DNA of 64,000 nucleotides from Streptomyces sp. AC1-42W (GTDB lineage Bacteria > Actinomycetota > Actinomycetes > Streptomycetales > Streptomycetaceae): assembly GCF_003248355.1 (NCBI RefSeq), contig NZ_QKWY01000001.1:2066001-2130000 (forward strand), read 5' to 3'. The notes beneath the pieces were generated by a model. The model ran no database searches. It had not been told where the DNA came from and worked only from the letters and a program-made list of their open reading frames with translations. Every line of letters begins with the position of its first letter. The first letter of the stretch is position 1. Below are positions 16,814 to 25,454 of this stretch, piece by piece. A program made the translations under genes and the position numbers.

Positions 16814-18943
16814 ATGAGGCGTAACCTGGCGGCACGCATCGGTGTGTGGAGCGCACACCACCGCAAGACGGCCATTCTCGGCTGGCTGCTCTTCGTCGTA
16901 CTCGCCGCGGGCATCGGCGGCGCCTCGGGCATGGTCGAGATGACCAACGCGGAGAACACCGCCGGGGACTCGGCCCGCGCCGAACAGATCCTCGCCGACG
17001 CCGGACTCGCCCACCGGGCCGGCGAACTCGTCATGGTGTCGTCCGCCGAACCGGACGGCTGGAAGGCCGCCGCCCGCGAACTCGCCACCGCCGTCGAGGA
17101 CACCGGCGAGGTCACCGGCCTCGCGGACCCGATCCCCTCCGAGGACCGCAAGGACGCGCTGATCACCTTCGAGATGAAGGGCGACCCCGACACCGCGGCC
17201 GACCGCGTCCAGCCCGTCCTGGACGCCGTCGCCGGGGTCCAGGAGAAGCACTCCGGCATCACCGTCAGCCAGTTCGGCGACGCCAGCGCCGGCAAATGGC
17301 TCGGCGACCTGCTCTCCGACGACTTCAAGAAGGCCGAGTTCACCGCCGTACCGCTGGCCCTCGGCATCCTGCTGGTCGCCTTCGGCGCCGTCGTCGCCGC
17401 CCTGCTGCCCGTGGGCCTCGCCCTCACCGCCTGCATGGCCGCCTTCGGACTGCTCTCCCTCGCCAGCCACCAGCTGCACCTTTTCCAGACCACGTACTCC
17501 GTGATGTTCCTGATGGGCTTCGCCGTCGGCGTCGACTACTGCCTCTTCTACCTGCGCCGCGAACGCGACGAACGGGCCGCCGGACGCGACGCCGAGACCG
17601 CCCTGCGCATCGCCGCCGCCACCAGCGGCCGCGCCGTCCTCGTCTCCGGGCTCACCGTCATGGTCGCCATGGCCGGCATGTTCCTGTCCGGCCTGATGCT
17701 CTTCAAGGGCTTCGCGCTGGCCACCATCACCGTCGTGTTCATCGCCATGCTGGGCTCCGTCACCGTGCTGCCCGCCCTGCTCTCCTGGCTCGGCGACCGC
17801 ATCGAGGCCGGCCGGGTGCCCCTGCTGAACCGGCGCGGCAAGCGCGGCCGCAAGCAGAGCGGCGGCTTCGCGGGCCGGGTACTGCGCCCCGTCCTGAACC
17901 GGCCGAAGCTCTTCGCCGCCGCCTCCGTCGCCGTCCTGCTGGTCCTCGCCGCGCCCGCCGTCGGCATGAAGACCGAATCCCTGGGCCTGGAGAAGCAGTT
18001 CGGCTCCGACTCCGCGCTGTCCGTCGCCTACCGCCAGATCAGCGAGACCTTCCCCGGCGGCCCCGCCCCGGCCCACGTCGTCGTCGAGGCCGACGACATC
18101 ACCGCCCCCGCCGTACGCAAGGCCCTCGCCGGCTTCGACGACGTCACCGTCCACCGGGCGCGGAACGTCGCCGAGTTCGAGGTGCCGCTCCCCGGCGGCG
18201 AGCAGGGCCTCACCGACCTGCGCGAGGACCGGCTGTCCGCCGCCTTCGACGGAACGGGCGCCCGCGCCTACGTCACCGGTGAGGTCGCCACGTCCGTCGA
18301 CTTCAACGACCAGCTCAAGCGCGGCATCGCCCCCGTCTTCCTCTTCATCACCGCCGTGACGTTCCTCCTGATGCTGTTCTGCTTCCGCTCCTACGTCATC
18401 GCCGTGACGTCGATCCTGCTCAACCTGCTGTCGGTGGGCGCCGCCTACGGCGTGATGACCGCGGTCTTCCAGCACGGCTGGGGCGCCGGGCTCATCGGCT
18501 CGGAGGGCGTCGGCGCGGTCGAGTCCTGGATGCCGCTGTTCGTCCTCGTCGTCCTCTTCGGCCTCTCGATGGACTACCACGTCTTCGTGGTCTCCCGTAT
18601 CCGCGAGGCCCGCGGCCGGGGCCTCGCCACCCGGCCCGCGATCGACGAGGGCATCCGCGCCACGGCCGGCGCGGTGACCGGCGCGGCCGTGATCATGGTG
18701 GCGGTGTTCTCCGTCTTCGCGACCCTGTCCATGCAGGACATGCAGCAGATGGGCGTCGGCCTGGCCGTCGCGGTGCTCCTCGACGCCACGGTCGTACGGA
18801 TGGTGCTGCTGCCCTCCGTGATGGCACTGCTCGGCGAGCGCAACTGGCGCACCCCGCGCGGCCTCGGCCGGCTCCCCAGCCTGGACCACAGCGAGCCGGA
18901 GCCCGTCGCCGCCGCCACCCCGGTCGGGCCGGGGATGCGCTGA
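16814..18943 (+). CDS. MMPL/RND-superfamily membrane permease
   Basis: A 709-residue transporter from ATG 16814. A first membrane helix (TAILGWLLFVVLAAGIGG) precedes an outer loop, then a block of five helices with the family signature FAVGVDYCLFYLRRERDERA and a second block with FGLSMDYHVFVVSRIREARG. The two Asp-Tyr motifs are typical of proton-driven MMPL proteins. It probably exports a lipid, drug or signal molecule; the substrate is unknown. The divergent two-component system is the likely regulator. A strong hairpin follows the stop. Confidence 0.92.
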   Translation: MRRNLAARIGVWSAHHRKTAILGWLLFVVLAAGIGGASGMVEMTNAENTAGDSARAEQILADAGLAHRAGELVMVSSAEPDGWKAAARELATAVEDTGEVTGLADPIPSEDRKDALITFEMKGDPDTAADRVQPVLDAVAGVQEKHSGITVSQFGDASAGKWLGDLLSDDFKKAEFTAVPLALGILLVAFGAVVAALLPVGLALTACMAAFGLLSLASHQLHLFQTTYSVMFLMGFAVGVDYCLFYLRRERDERAAGRDAETALRIAAATSGRAVLVSGLTVMVAMAGMFLSGLMLFKGFALATITVVFIAMLGSVTVLPALLSWLGDRIEAGRVPLLNRRGKRGRKQSGGFAGRVLRPVLNRPKLFAAASVAVLLVLAAPAVGMKTESLGLEKQFGSDSALSVAYRQISETFPGGPAPAHVVVEADDITAPAVRKALAGFDDVTVHRARNVAEFEVPLPGGEQGLTDLREDRLSAAFDGTGARAYVTGEVATSVDFNDQLKRGIAPVFLFITAVTFLLMLFCFRSYVIAVTSILLNLLSVGAAYGVMTAVFQHGWGAGLIGSEGVGAVESWMPLFVLVVLFGLSMDYHVFVVSRIREARGRGLATRPAIDEGIRATAGAVTGAAVIMVAVFSVFATLSMQDMQQMGVGLAVAVLLDATVVRMVLLPSVMALLGERNWRTPRGLGRLPSLDHSEPEPVAAATPVGPGMR

Positions 18944-18960
18944 CCAGCACGGTACGAGGA

Positions 18961-19000
18961 CGGGCCCCGGCCCCGGTAGTGATACCGGAACCGGGGCCCG
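18961..19000. terminator. Bidirectional terminator between convergent genes
   Basis: The arms CGGGCCCCGG (18961-18970) and CCGGGGCCCG (18991-19000) are perfect, and an inner CCGGT/ACCGG pair extends the stem. It sits between the MMPL gene and the convergent winged-helix gene. Confidence 0.75.
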
Positions 19001-19017
19001 CCCCCGTGCGCCGCCCG

Positions 19018-19617
19018 TCAGGGCGCGTACTTGTACCCGACCCGGCGCACCGTCTGGATCGAACGGCGGTGCTCGGCGCCCAGCTTGCGGCGCAGCCGGG
19101 CGATGTGCACGTCCACGGTGCGGCCGTCGCCCACGTGCCCGTAGCCCCAGACCGTCGTCACCAGCTGGTCGCGGGTGTGGACACGGTGGGGGTGGGCCAC
19201 CAGATGGGCCAGCAGCTCGAACTCCAGGTACGTGAGGTCGAGCTGCCGCCCCTGCACCGAGGCGGCGCGGCGCACCGGGTCGATGGCCACCGGCCCCGCG
19301 CCCGCCGCGCCGGAACCCGCCGGGCCCGGACCCGCCGCCTCCGGCGCGGGCCCCGGAACCGCGTACCGGGCGGCGGCAGCGGCGAAGGCGGGCTGCTGGT
19401 CGGCGGGCACGAGCACCAGATAGCCGACCATCGGCGGCCGGCCCGGCAGGCTGGGCAGGGAGTGCTGGGGCGCCGGCAGCCAGGTCGTGCCCGGCGCGAG
19501 CAGCGCGGACACATCGGCCTGCTGAACGGCCTCGTCGGGGGCGACGGCACGCAATCGGTGCCGGGTGGGGGAGGAGGGGCGGACGGCGGCAGCGGAGAAG
19601 GAACGGTTGTTCGCCAT
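19018..19617 (-). CDS. Orphan winged-helix (OmpR/PhoB-type) regulator
   Basis: A 199-residue protein. The C-terminal half is a complete Trans_reg_C domain (LDLTYLEFELLAHLVAHPHR, TTVWGYGHVGDGRTVDVHIA, RLRRKLG, and the end VRRVGYKYAP). The N-terminal 100 residues are Pro/Ala-rich, with a short beta segment (MVGYLVLVPADQQPAFAA) but no receiver domain or phospho-Asp. It is therefore probably controlled by level or partner binding rather than by a kinase. Similar orphan regulators are conserved in Streptomyces near glnII. Its target is unknown. Confidence 0.85.
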   Translation of the reverse strand: MANNRSFSAAAVRPSSPTRHRLRAVAPDEAVQQADVSALLAPGTTWLPAPQHSLPSLPGRPPMVGYLVLVPADQQPAFAAAAARYAVPGPAPEAAGPGPAGSGAAGAGPVAIDPVRRAASVQGRQLDLTYLEFELLAHLVAHPHRVHTRDQLVTTVWGYGHVGDGRTVDVHIARLRRKLGAEHRRSIQTVRRVGYKYAP

Positions 19618-19916
19618 GAGGGGTCAGCTCTTTCGCGCGAGGAGTCGTCGAACGGACGGACTTGCTGCGTACGCGCGCGGACCCGAGACCGGGTGCGGAC
19701 TCTAGAGGGCCGGCGCGCTCGGCGCGCGACAACACACCCGGTCGAAGTCGTGATGCTGACGGGACGGCCAGAACGGTTCCAGGTCGCTGCGACCTGTCGA
19801 GGTGTGCGGGAAACCGGCCATGCCCCCATTGAAGCAGAGAACCCCGCCCCGCAGCAGACCGCTCTCGGCCGCCGGCCCGCCCCTCCGCCCGCGACCCGGC
19901 ACCCCTCCGCCGGCTC
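19618..19916. promoter_or_regulatory. Intergenic region with a 17-bp palindrome
   Basis: 299 bases without a supported gene, between the start of the winged-helix gene and the end of the DUF6891-type gene. It holds the palindrome CAGGTCGCTGCGACCTG at 19780-19796, a candidate operator or small hairpin, about 160 bases upstream of the winged-helix start. I see nothing else. Confidence 0.4.
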
Positions 19917-20828
19917 CTAACCCACCAGCCGCTTGCGCCAGTCCAGGTTCGTCAGCCCGATCGCCCGGTCCGGCGAACCGTCCCACTCCGCGGTCAACCC
20001 GGCCTCCTCCAGCGCGGCCACCACCTCGCGGCCCACGGCGGCGGTCGTCTCCCCGGAACCGTCGAACCCGCCGTAGTACAGCGACAGCCCGTGCCCGGCG
20101 GCGGCGCTCTCCGTGCCCTGGAAGTGGAAGAAGACGAAACCGCGGGCGTCCTCGCGCCCGGCCTCCCGGATCTCGCTCGTCCCGCACGAACGGCAGCACG
20201 TGAAATGCTCGCGGGCGGTGATGCCGCCCCAGTCCAGCGCGGCGAACGCCCGCGCCAGCCGCTCCGGGTCCGTCTCGCCCTCCCAGCGCCGCTGCTCGGC
20301 CACCCGCTCCAGCCAGAGCCGCTCCACCAACTGCCTGGCCTGCGCCCGCGTCACCGGCCGCACCCCGTCCTTCACCAGGTAGTCCTCGGCGGCCTCGGTG
20401 AGCGTGGACACCGTCCCGTAACCACCGCGCAGCAGCTCCCGGACCCGCGCCTCCAACTGCTCCCGGATCTCCGCGGGCAGCTCCGGCACCGGGTCCGGCT
20501 CCGGTATCCCCGCGCTCTCCCAGACCATGCCCCCGTCCCAGCCGGACTCCTGGCGCGCCCAGCGCGTCATCAGCTCCGCGACCCGCTCCGGATCGTCGAG
20601 GACGGCGCGGACATGGCTCGACGCCGAACCCGTACGGTGCTCCAACTCGTAGGCGCCGCCCGTCTCGTGCCACACCTGGATGAAGGTGCCGGGGATGTCC
20701 GGAGCCCGCTGGACCACCAGGAAGTGGTCCAGCGTTCCGCCGATGCGGTGCACCAACGCGCTCAGCGTCTCCTCGGACACGCGGACGCGGGGCTGCTGGT
20801 TCTCGGTGGCGACCTTGATTTCGAGCAT
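19917..20828 (-). CDS. Conserved actinomycete protein (DUF6891-like)
   Basis: A 303-residue soluble protein with ATG at 20828 (LEIKVATENQQPRVRVSEET). The C-terminal half carries a Cys pair (FTCCRSCGTSEI) followed by FVFFHFQGTESAAAGHGLSL and DWRKRLVG, the pattern I associate with DUF6891. The Cys cluster might bind zinc. No catalytic motif is known. It is downstream of glnII on the same strand with a 117-base gap. Function unknown; the DUF number is from memory. Confidence 0.6.
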   Translation of the reverse strand: MLEIKVATENQQPRVRVSEETLSALVHRIGGTLDHFLVVQRAPDIPGTFIQVWHETGGAYELEHRTGSASSHVRAVLDDPERVAELMTRWARQESGWDGGMVWESAGIPEPDPVPELPAEIREQLEARVRELLRGGYGTVSTLTEAAEDYLVKDGVRPVTRAQARQLVERLWLERVAEQRRWEGETDPERLARAFAALDWGGITAREHFTCCRSCGTSEIREAGREDARGFVFFHFQGTESAAAGHGLSLYYGGFDGSGETTAAVGREVVAALEEAGLTAEWDGSPDRAIGLTNLDWRKRLVG

Positions 20829-20945
20829 GGCGCCAGCCTGGCACACCCCACTGACAGCGCCGGGCGCGCATGCGCGGGAGGCGCCCGCCGCGCGACTCGC
20901 GGCGGACGCCTCCCGGTGGTCGCCTTCCGACGGCGCGGCGGCCGG

Positions 20946-21989
20946 TCAGACCTGGCCGGCCTTCTCCAGCGCGGCACAGCAGGTGTCCACGATCAGCCGC
21001 GTGACGACGTACGGGTCGACGTTGGCGTTGGGGCGGCGGTCCTCGATGTAGCCCTTGCCGTCCTGCTCGACCTGCCACGGGATACGCACCGAGGCGCCCC
21101 GGTCGGACACCCCGTAGCTGTACTCGTTCCACGGGGCGGTCTCGTGCAGACCGGTCAGCCGGTCGTCGATGCCGGCGCCGTAGTTCTTCACGTGGTCCAT
21201 CGGCTTCGAGCCCTCGCCCAGCGACTCGCAGGCGGTGATGATCGCGTCGTAGCCCTCGCGCATCGCCTTCGTCGAGAAGTTGGTGTGCGCGCCCGCGCCG
21301 TTCCAGTCGCCCTTGACCGGCTTCGGGTCCAGCGTCGCGGACACGTTGAAGTCCTCGGCGGTGCGGTAGAGCAGCCACCGGGCGATCCACAGCTGGTCGG
21401 AGACCTCCAGCGGGGACAGCGGACCCACCTGGAACTCCCACTGGCCGGGCATGACCTCGGCGTTGATGCCGGAGATGCCCAGGCCCGCCCGCAGACAGTT
21501 GTCGAGGTGCTTCTCGACGATCTCGCGGCCGAAGATCTCGTCCGAGCCGACCCCGCAGTAGTAGCCGCCCTGCGCGGCCGGGAAGCCGCCCTCGGGGAAG
21601 CCGAGCGGCCGGTGGCCGTCGAAGAAGGTGTACTCCTGCTCGATCCCGAAGATCGCCTCCTGCCCGGCGAACCGCTCGGCGACCGGCCGCAGTTCGGCAC
21701 GGGTGTTGGACGGGTGCGGCGTCATGTCGATGTCGAAGACCTCGCACAGCACCAGGATGTCGTCGCCGCCCCGGATCGGGTCCGGACACAGGAAGACCGG
21801 CTTCAGCACCCGGTCCGAGGCATGCCCCCGGGCCTGGTTGGTGCTCGACCCGTCGAAGCCCCAGATCGGCAGCGCGGCCACGTCGGACGACGGGGCGCCG
21901 GTCATGATCTTGGTCTTCGAACGGAGCTTGGCGGTCGGCTCGGTGCCGTCGATCCAGATGTACTCAGCCTTGAACGTCACGGAAGCCAT
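20946..21989 (-). CDS. glnII: Glutamine synthetase type II
   Basis: A 347-residue eukaryotic-type glutamine synthetase. It has the beta-Grasp start (FKAEYIWIDGTEPTAKLRSK), the GFDGSSTNQA motif and DSFDRRPN-like catalytic segments (GAGAHTNFSTKAMREGYDAI; EDRRPNANVDPYVVTRLIVD). It makes glutamine from glutamate, ammonia and ATP in the cytoplasm. Streptomyces have this heat-labile enzyme in addition to GlnA, which is also in this window. GlnR boxes upstream place it under nitrogen control. It lacks the adenylylation loop of type I enzymes. Confidence 0.95.
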   Translation of the reverse strand: MASVTFKAEYIWIDGTEPTAKLRSKTKIMTGAPSSDVAALPIWGFDGSSTNQARGHASDRVLKPVFLCPDPIRGGDDILVLCEVFDIDMTPHPSNTRAELRPVAERFAGQEAIFGIEQEYTFFDGHRPLGFPEGGFPAAQGGYYCGVGSDEIFGREIVEKHLDNCLRAGLGISGINAEVMPGQWEFQVGPLSPLEVSDQLWIARWLLYRTAEDFNVSATLDPKPVKGDWNGAGAHTNFSTKAMREGYDAIITACESLGEGSKPMDHVKNYGAGIDDRLTGLHETAPWNEYSYGVSDRGASVRIPWQVEQDGKGYIEDRRPNANVDPYVVTRLIVDTCCAALEKAGQV

Positions 21990-22035
21990 CCTTTACGGGT
22001 GCTGCGGTCTATGCGGTGCAGCTTCGCAAGCCGCG

Positions 22036-22073
22036 ATTTCCCGACCGTTGCCCTCGTGTGAACCCCGTGTTAC
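22036..22073 (-). promoter_or_regulatory. GlnR binding boxes upstream of glnII
   Basis: Read on the minus strand, the site is GTAAC-N6-TTCAC-N6-GCAAC-N6-GAAAT, starting at 22073 and ending at 22036. The four half-sites have the exact 11-base spacing of the known GlnR consensus gTnAc-N6-GaAAc. The region lies about 50-85 bases upstream of the start codon, where GlnR activates glnII under nitrogen limitation. Confidence 0.8.
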
Positions 22074-22146
22074 CGAGCCTCCGCCGCCCCCTCCGCCGCG
22101 ACCCCCGCCGCGCCGCCGCCCCGTCCCCACCCGGCACACTGTCCCC

Positions 22147-23061
22147 ATGACGACACCCGAGCCCCCCCTGCGCATCGGCCTCGCCGGCACCGGACCCTGG
22201 GCACGCAGCACCCACGCCCCCGCTCTCGCCGCCCACCCCGGCACCGTGTTCAGCGGAGTGTGGGGGAGGCGGGCGGAAGCCGCCGGTGAACTGGCCGGGG
22301 AGTACGGCGTACCCGCCTACTCCGGTGACGCCGGGCTCGACGAACTGTTCGCCGCGAGCGACGCCGTCGCCTTCGCGCTGCCGCCGGACGTGCAGGCCCC
22401 CCTCGCGGCCCGCGCCGCCGCGGCCGGCTGCCACCTGCTCCTGGACAAGCCCGTCGCCACCGAGGCCGCCGGCGCCCGCGAGGTGGCCGAGGCCGCCGCC
22501 CGGGCCGACGTGGCCTCCGTCGTCTTCTGCACGCTCAGGTTCGCCCCGCGCACCGCCGCCTGGATCGCCGAACAGAGCGCCACCGGCGGCTGGTTCACCG
22601 CCCGCGCCGACTGGCTCGGCGCGCTCTGGGACCCCAGGAGCGACAGCGCGTACGCCGCGTCCCCCTGGCGCCGGGAGCGCGGCGGCCTCTGGGACGTCGG
22701 CCCGCACGCCCTCTCCGTCCTGATCCCGCTCCTCGGCGACGTCACCGCGCTCACCGCCGCCCGCGGCCCCGCCGACGTGTACAACCTCGTCCTGCGCCAC
22801 GCCTCCGGCGCCTCCAGCACCGTGACGCTCGCCCTGGGCGCCCCGGAGGGCGCGGCCGGCGTGGAGTTCGTCCTGCGGGGCGAGCACGGCGTCGTCACCA
22901 TGCCGGACTGGGGCAGTGCGGTGGACGCGTTCACGGCGGCGGTGGACGCGCTGATCACCTCGGCACGCACCGGCGAGGCCCACCCCTGCGACGTAAGGTT
23001 CGGCCTCCACCTGACGGAACTCCTCGCCGGGGCCGAGGAGTCGGCGCAAGCCGCGCGGTAG
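22147..23061 (+). CDS. Gfo/Idh/MocA-family oxidoreductase
   Basis: A 304-residue NAD(P)-dependent oxidoreductase. The N-terminal Rossmann motif is RIGLAGTGPWARSTHAPALA, the catalytic-site Lys is in LDKPVATEAAGAREV, and a C-terminal GFO_IDH_MocA_C-like sheet follows (WDVGPHALSVLIPLLGDVTA). It acts on a sugar, inositol-like or secondary alcohol substrate that cannot be named from sequence. It is divergent from glnII across the GlnR boxes, so it may share nitrogen control. Confidence 0.88.
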   Translation: MTTPEPPLRIGLAGTGPWARSTHAPALAAHPGTVFSGVWGRRAEAAGELAGEYGVPAYSGDAGLDELFAASDAVAFALPPDVQAPLAARAAAAGCHLLLDKPVATEAAGAREVAEAAARADVASVVFCTLRFAPRTAAWIAEQSATGGWFTARADWLGALWDPRSDSAYAASPWRRERGGLWDVGPHALSVLIPLLGDVTALTAARGPADVYNLVLRHASGASSTVTLALGAPEGAAGVEFVLRGEHGVVTMPDWGSAVDAFTAAVDALITSARTGEAHPCDVRFGLHLTELLAGAEESAQAAR

Positions 23062-23149
23062 CACGGCGGGCGGGGCGGGCGGCTCGGGCGGCTCGGGCGG
23101 GGGCGTCCGGCGCGGGCGGGGCCGGGCGGAACGGCGGGCACCCCGCCGG

Positions 23150-23518
23150 TCAGGACGCCCCGCGCCCCAGCGCGTCCCGCACCGCGTCCTCCGAGCGGCC
23201 GACGACCGCCGTGCCGTCGTCCGCCGTGATGATCGGACGCTGGATCAGCTTCGGATGCCCGGCGAGCGCCGTGATCCACCGCTCCCGCGCGCCCTCCTCA
23301 CGCGGCCAGTCCGCGATACCCAGCTCCTTCGCCGCCGCCTCCCCCGTCCGCGTGATGTCCCACGGTTCGAGCCCGAGCCGCTCCAGCACGGCCCGGATCT
23401 CGTCCGGCGAGGGCACATCCTCCAGATAGCGGCGGACCGTGTAATCGGCCCCCTCCGCGTCGAGCAAATCCATCGCGCCGCGGCACTTCGAACACGCGGG
23501 ATTGATCCAGATCTCCAT
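23150..23518 (-). CDS. Arsenate reductase-like (ArsC/Spx fold) protein
   Basis: A 122-residue thioredoxin-fold protein. The N-terminal INPACSKCRGAMDLLD carries the Cys-X2-Cys active site of ArsC-type reductases, and the ending PIITADDGTAVVGRSEDAVR matches the cis-Pro region. In glutaredoxin-coupled ArsC the first Cys attacks arsenate. No arsenic genes are nearby, so it could also be a general thiol reductase. ATG 23518 fits the family start. Confidence 0.87.
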   Translation of the reverse strand: MEIWINPACSKCRGAMDLLDAEGADYTVRRYLEDVPSPDEIRAVLERLGLEPWDITRTGEAAAKELGIADWPREEGARERWITALAGHPKLIQRPIITADDGTAVVGRSEDAVRDALGRGAS

Positions 23519-23659
23519 GGCACCCACCGTACGGGACGGTTCCCTCCAGGACCGGTCAAAGCCCCGCCGACCAGGGCCGATTGTCAGTGCCCGGCGGTAG
23601 AATCGGGGGTAGTTCGTGAGGGTTCCGATCAGTTCCGCCACCGTGCCAGGAGGTTGCCC

Positions 23660-23941
23660 ATGGCCGCTGCCGCAGTCACGACCAAGCCGCTCCACACACC
23701 CCTGCACCAGCCGCTGAAGAAGAAGCCGCTCCCCGCCGGCCGCCCCCGCGAGTGGTACGTCTCGCACAACCGCCGGCTGAAGGCGATGCGCCTCGCCATC
23801 GCCCTGCTCGACACCGGCGTCTACCTCCCGTCCACCGCGAACAACGCCCGGATACGCGCCACCGCCCAGCGCCTCGGCATCCACCCGCCGTCCGACACCA
23901 CCTGCCGCATGGTCCGCGCCCTGATCCGCTACGGCCGCTGA
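23660..23941 (+). CDS. Small basic conserved protein
   Basis: A 93-residue protein from ATG 23660 with a perfect AGGAGG seven bases upstream. It is very basic (PLKKKPLPAGRPREWYVSHN, then RRLKAMRLAIALLDTGVYLP) with a helical C-terminus (IRATAQRLGIHPPSDTTCRM). It resembles small conserved Streptomyces proteins, possibly nucleic-acid binding. The strong ribosome site suggests good expression. Function unknown. Confidence 0.75.
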   Translation: MAAAAVTTKPLHTPLHQPLKKKPLPAGRPREWYVSHNRRLKAMRLAIALLDTGVYLPSTANNARIRATAQRLGIHPPSDTTCRMVRALIRYGR

Positions 23942-23949
23942 CACACCGC

Positions 23950-23981
23950 GGGCGGGCCCCGGAGCAATCCGGGGCCCGCCC
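23950..23981. terminator. Strong hairpin terminator
   Basis: Arms GGGCGGGCCCCGG (23950-23962) and CCGGGGCCCGCCC (23969-23981) form a 13-bp perfect stem with a 6-base loop. It lies between the small basic protein gene and the convergent membrane protein gene, and can serve both. Confidence 0.8.
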
Positions 23982-23982
23982 C

Positions 23983-24426
23983 TCAGTACCCGTCGCAGGT
24001 GGCCGTCGCGTACGCACCCGAGGCCGCGTCCGTACGCCGCGCACCGCCGTCCACGGTCACCGCGCACGCCACGTCACCACCGCCCCGGCCCACGCTCACC
24101 TCGAACGACCCGCCGCTCAGGAAGCCCCGGGTGTCCAGCTCCCCGGCCCACGGCAGCGAACGCAGCGCCAGCCGCCCGGTCGACAGCTCGTCGCCCCGCC
24201 AGGTGCTGTACGTGAGCACCACGTCCCGCGCGGTGCCCGTCACCTCGTACCGGATGTGCACCGTCCGCGAGCCCTCCGAGCGGACCACGTCCGCGAGGAC
24301 CGCCGAGACCGCCCCGGCCGCCAGCGCCAGCAGCACCGCGACCAGCAGCACCACCCACGGCCAGATCCGCCGCCGGGGAGGCCGCGGCGGGACCGGACCG
24401 CCACCGGGGGGCTCCAGATCGCTCAT
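23983..24426 (-). CDS. MmpS-like membrane-anchored protein
   Basis: A 147-residue protein with a Pro-rich cytoplasmic tail, one membrane helix (IWPWVVLLVAVLLALAAGAV) and an extracytoplasmic beta domain (VHIRYEVTGTARDVVLTYST; later VACAVTVDGGARRTDAASG). The external domain resembles MmpS-type proteins that assist MMPL transporters, and two Cys residues could form a disulfide. It is isolated here, 5 kb from the MMPL gene, so a partnership is only possible. Confidence 0.75.
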   Translation of the reverse strand: MSDLEPPGGGPVPPRPPRRRIWPWVVLLVAVLLALAAGAVSAVLADVVRSEGSRTVHIRYEVTGTARDVVLTYSTWRGDELSTGRLALRSLPWAGELDTRGFLSGGSFEVSVGRGGGDVACAVTVDGGARRTDAASGAYATATCDGY

Positions 24427-24535
24427 CCCCCCAGCCTCCGCGCCCCGCCACCGCCCCGCGACCCCGCCGCGTCCGTCCGGCGGTGGACCGGGCGGACTAC
24501 GGAGGGTGGACCGGGCGGACCACGGACACGGCGGA

Positions 24536-24910
24536 CTACAGATACGGGCGGGTGATCAGCTCGATCGCGTGCCCGGCCGGGTCCTTGAAGTAGACGCCCC
24601 GGCCGCCGTGCTCGGTATTGGTCTCACCGGACCGCTTCATCTGCGGATCGGCCCAGTGCTCGACCCCGCCCTCGACCAGCCGCGCGTAGGCGCGGTCGAA
24701 CAGCTCGTCGTCGAGGAGGAACGCGTAGTGCTGCATCTGGATCTCCACCGGCGGCTCGGCGAACTGCAGCAGCACACCGTGCTCCAGCTGGATGTTGACG
24801 AACGGACCCCACGACGGGGCCTCGTCCAGCTCCAGCAGATCACGGAAGAACCGCGCGGACTCATGACGGTCCTTGGCGGCGATGATGGTGTGGTTGAACG
24901 AAACAGGCAT
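24536..24910 (-). CDS. Glyoxalase/VOC-superfamily protein
   Basis: A 124-residue protein with ATG at 24910, giving the standard VOC start FNHTIIAAKDRHESARFFRD. It contains paired beta-alpha-beta-beta-beta modules with candidate metal ligands (His near the start; GVYFKDPAGHAIELITRPYL at the end, whose Glu is the usual last ligand). It could be a small lyase, dioxygenase or resistance protein; the substrate is unknown. It is alone on its strand. Confidence 0.85.
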   Translation of the reverse strand: MPVSFNHTIIAAKDRHESARFFRDLLELDEAPSWGPFVNIQLEHGVLLQFAEPPVEIQMQHYAFLLDDELFDRAYARLVEGGVEHWADPQMKRSGETNTEHGGRGVYFKDPAGHAIELITRPYL

Positions 24911-25203
24911 GGTTGACGACCTCATCCTTCTCAATCGGCTCGACACTCGGAAAAAACGTGGGTGTACGAGCCGGAGGAGGCCCCCGTGCCAGGTGTACGA
25001 AGCACCCGGCGCGGCGCGTCCGGCGGGGGCTCAGCCCTCCACCGGACAGCCGTTCCGTGCGTGGCTCAAGGCCGGTCCGGTGATCACGGACACGACCCTA
25101 CGGTGATCGGGCGGGACGGTACAGTGGTTTTCGGCGCCCCGCACCGCACCCACGTGTGCGCGGGGCCTTCCCTGATTCCGGTGGACAGAGAGCGAGCGGG
25201 CGG
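24911..25203. other. Gene-free stretch upstream of the leader peptide
   Basis: No supported gene between the VOC start and the leader peptide. It must hold the promoters of both the VOC gene (minus) and the sulP transcript (plus). I do not see a clear sigma-factor motif or a long repeat. Confidence 0.4.
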
Positions 25204-25245
25204 ATGCGCATGACGACGCACCGCAGCGCCGCGTGCCCGCCGTGA
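25204..25245 (+). CDS. Cysteine-containing leader peptide of the sulP mRNA
   Basis: A 13-codon reading frame, MRMTTHRSAACPP, ends in TGA at 25243-25245 and lies 209 bases before the SulP gene. A purine-rich GAGAGCGAGCGGGCGG tract precedes it. Short peptides with one Cys codon near the end are found upstream of sulfur uptake and assimilation genes in Streptomyces and relatives. There, ribosome progress at the Cys codon is thought to sense cysteine supply. The sequence and its position before a sulfate-type transporter fit that class. Confidence 0.6.
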   Translation: MRMTTHRSAACPP

Positions 25246-25280
25246 CCCCTCACCCCTGAGCCCCCCGGGCACCGGGCCCG

Positions 25281-25325
25281 TCCGCGCGATCCGTCCGCGC
25301 GCCGATCCGTCCGCGCGCCGATCCG
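25281..25325. repeat. Short tandem repeats in the sulP 5' leader
   Basis: A 13-base partial unit GTCCGCGCGATCC (25281-25293) is followed by two exact 16-base units GTCCGCGCGCCGATCC (25294-25309 and 25310-25325). They lie between the leader peptide and the transporter start, and could pair into alternative hairpins or be simple replication slippage. Confidence 0.75.
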
Positions 25326-25454
25326 CCGGACCCGCCCCCGGCCGGCTCCCCGGGCCCCCGCGCGCACCCACGCGTCCGCCGGGCCCCGCCGTCCCCGCTG
25401 TCTACCCCCGCACGCCCTCTCCCACGGGCGCGCCCGACCGACAGGTACGCCTTC

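Noticed and set aside
25281..25325. Possible CRISPR-like array
   Set aside because: Only two and a half short units without spacers; simple tandem repeats.
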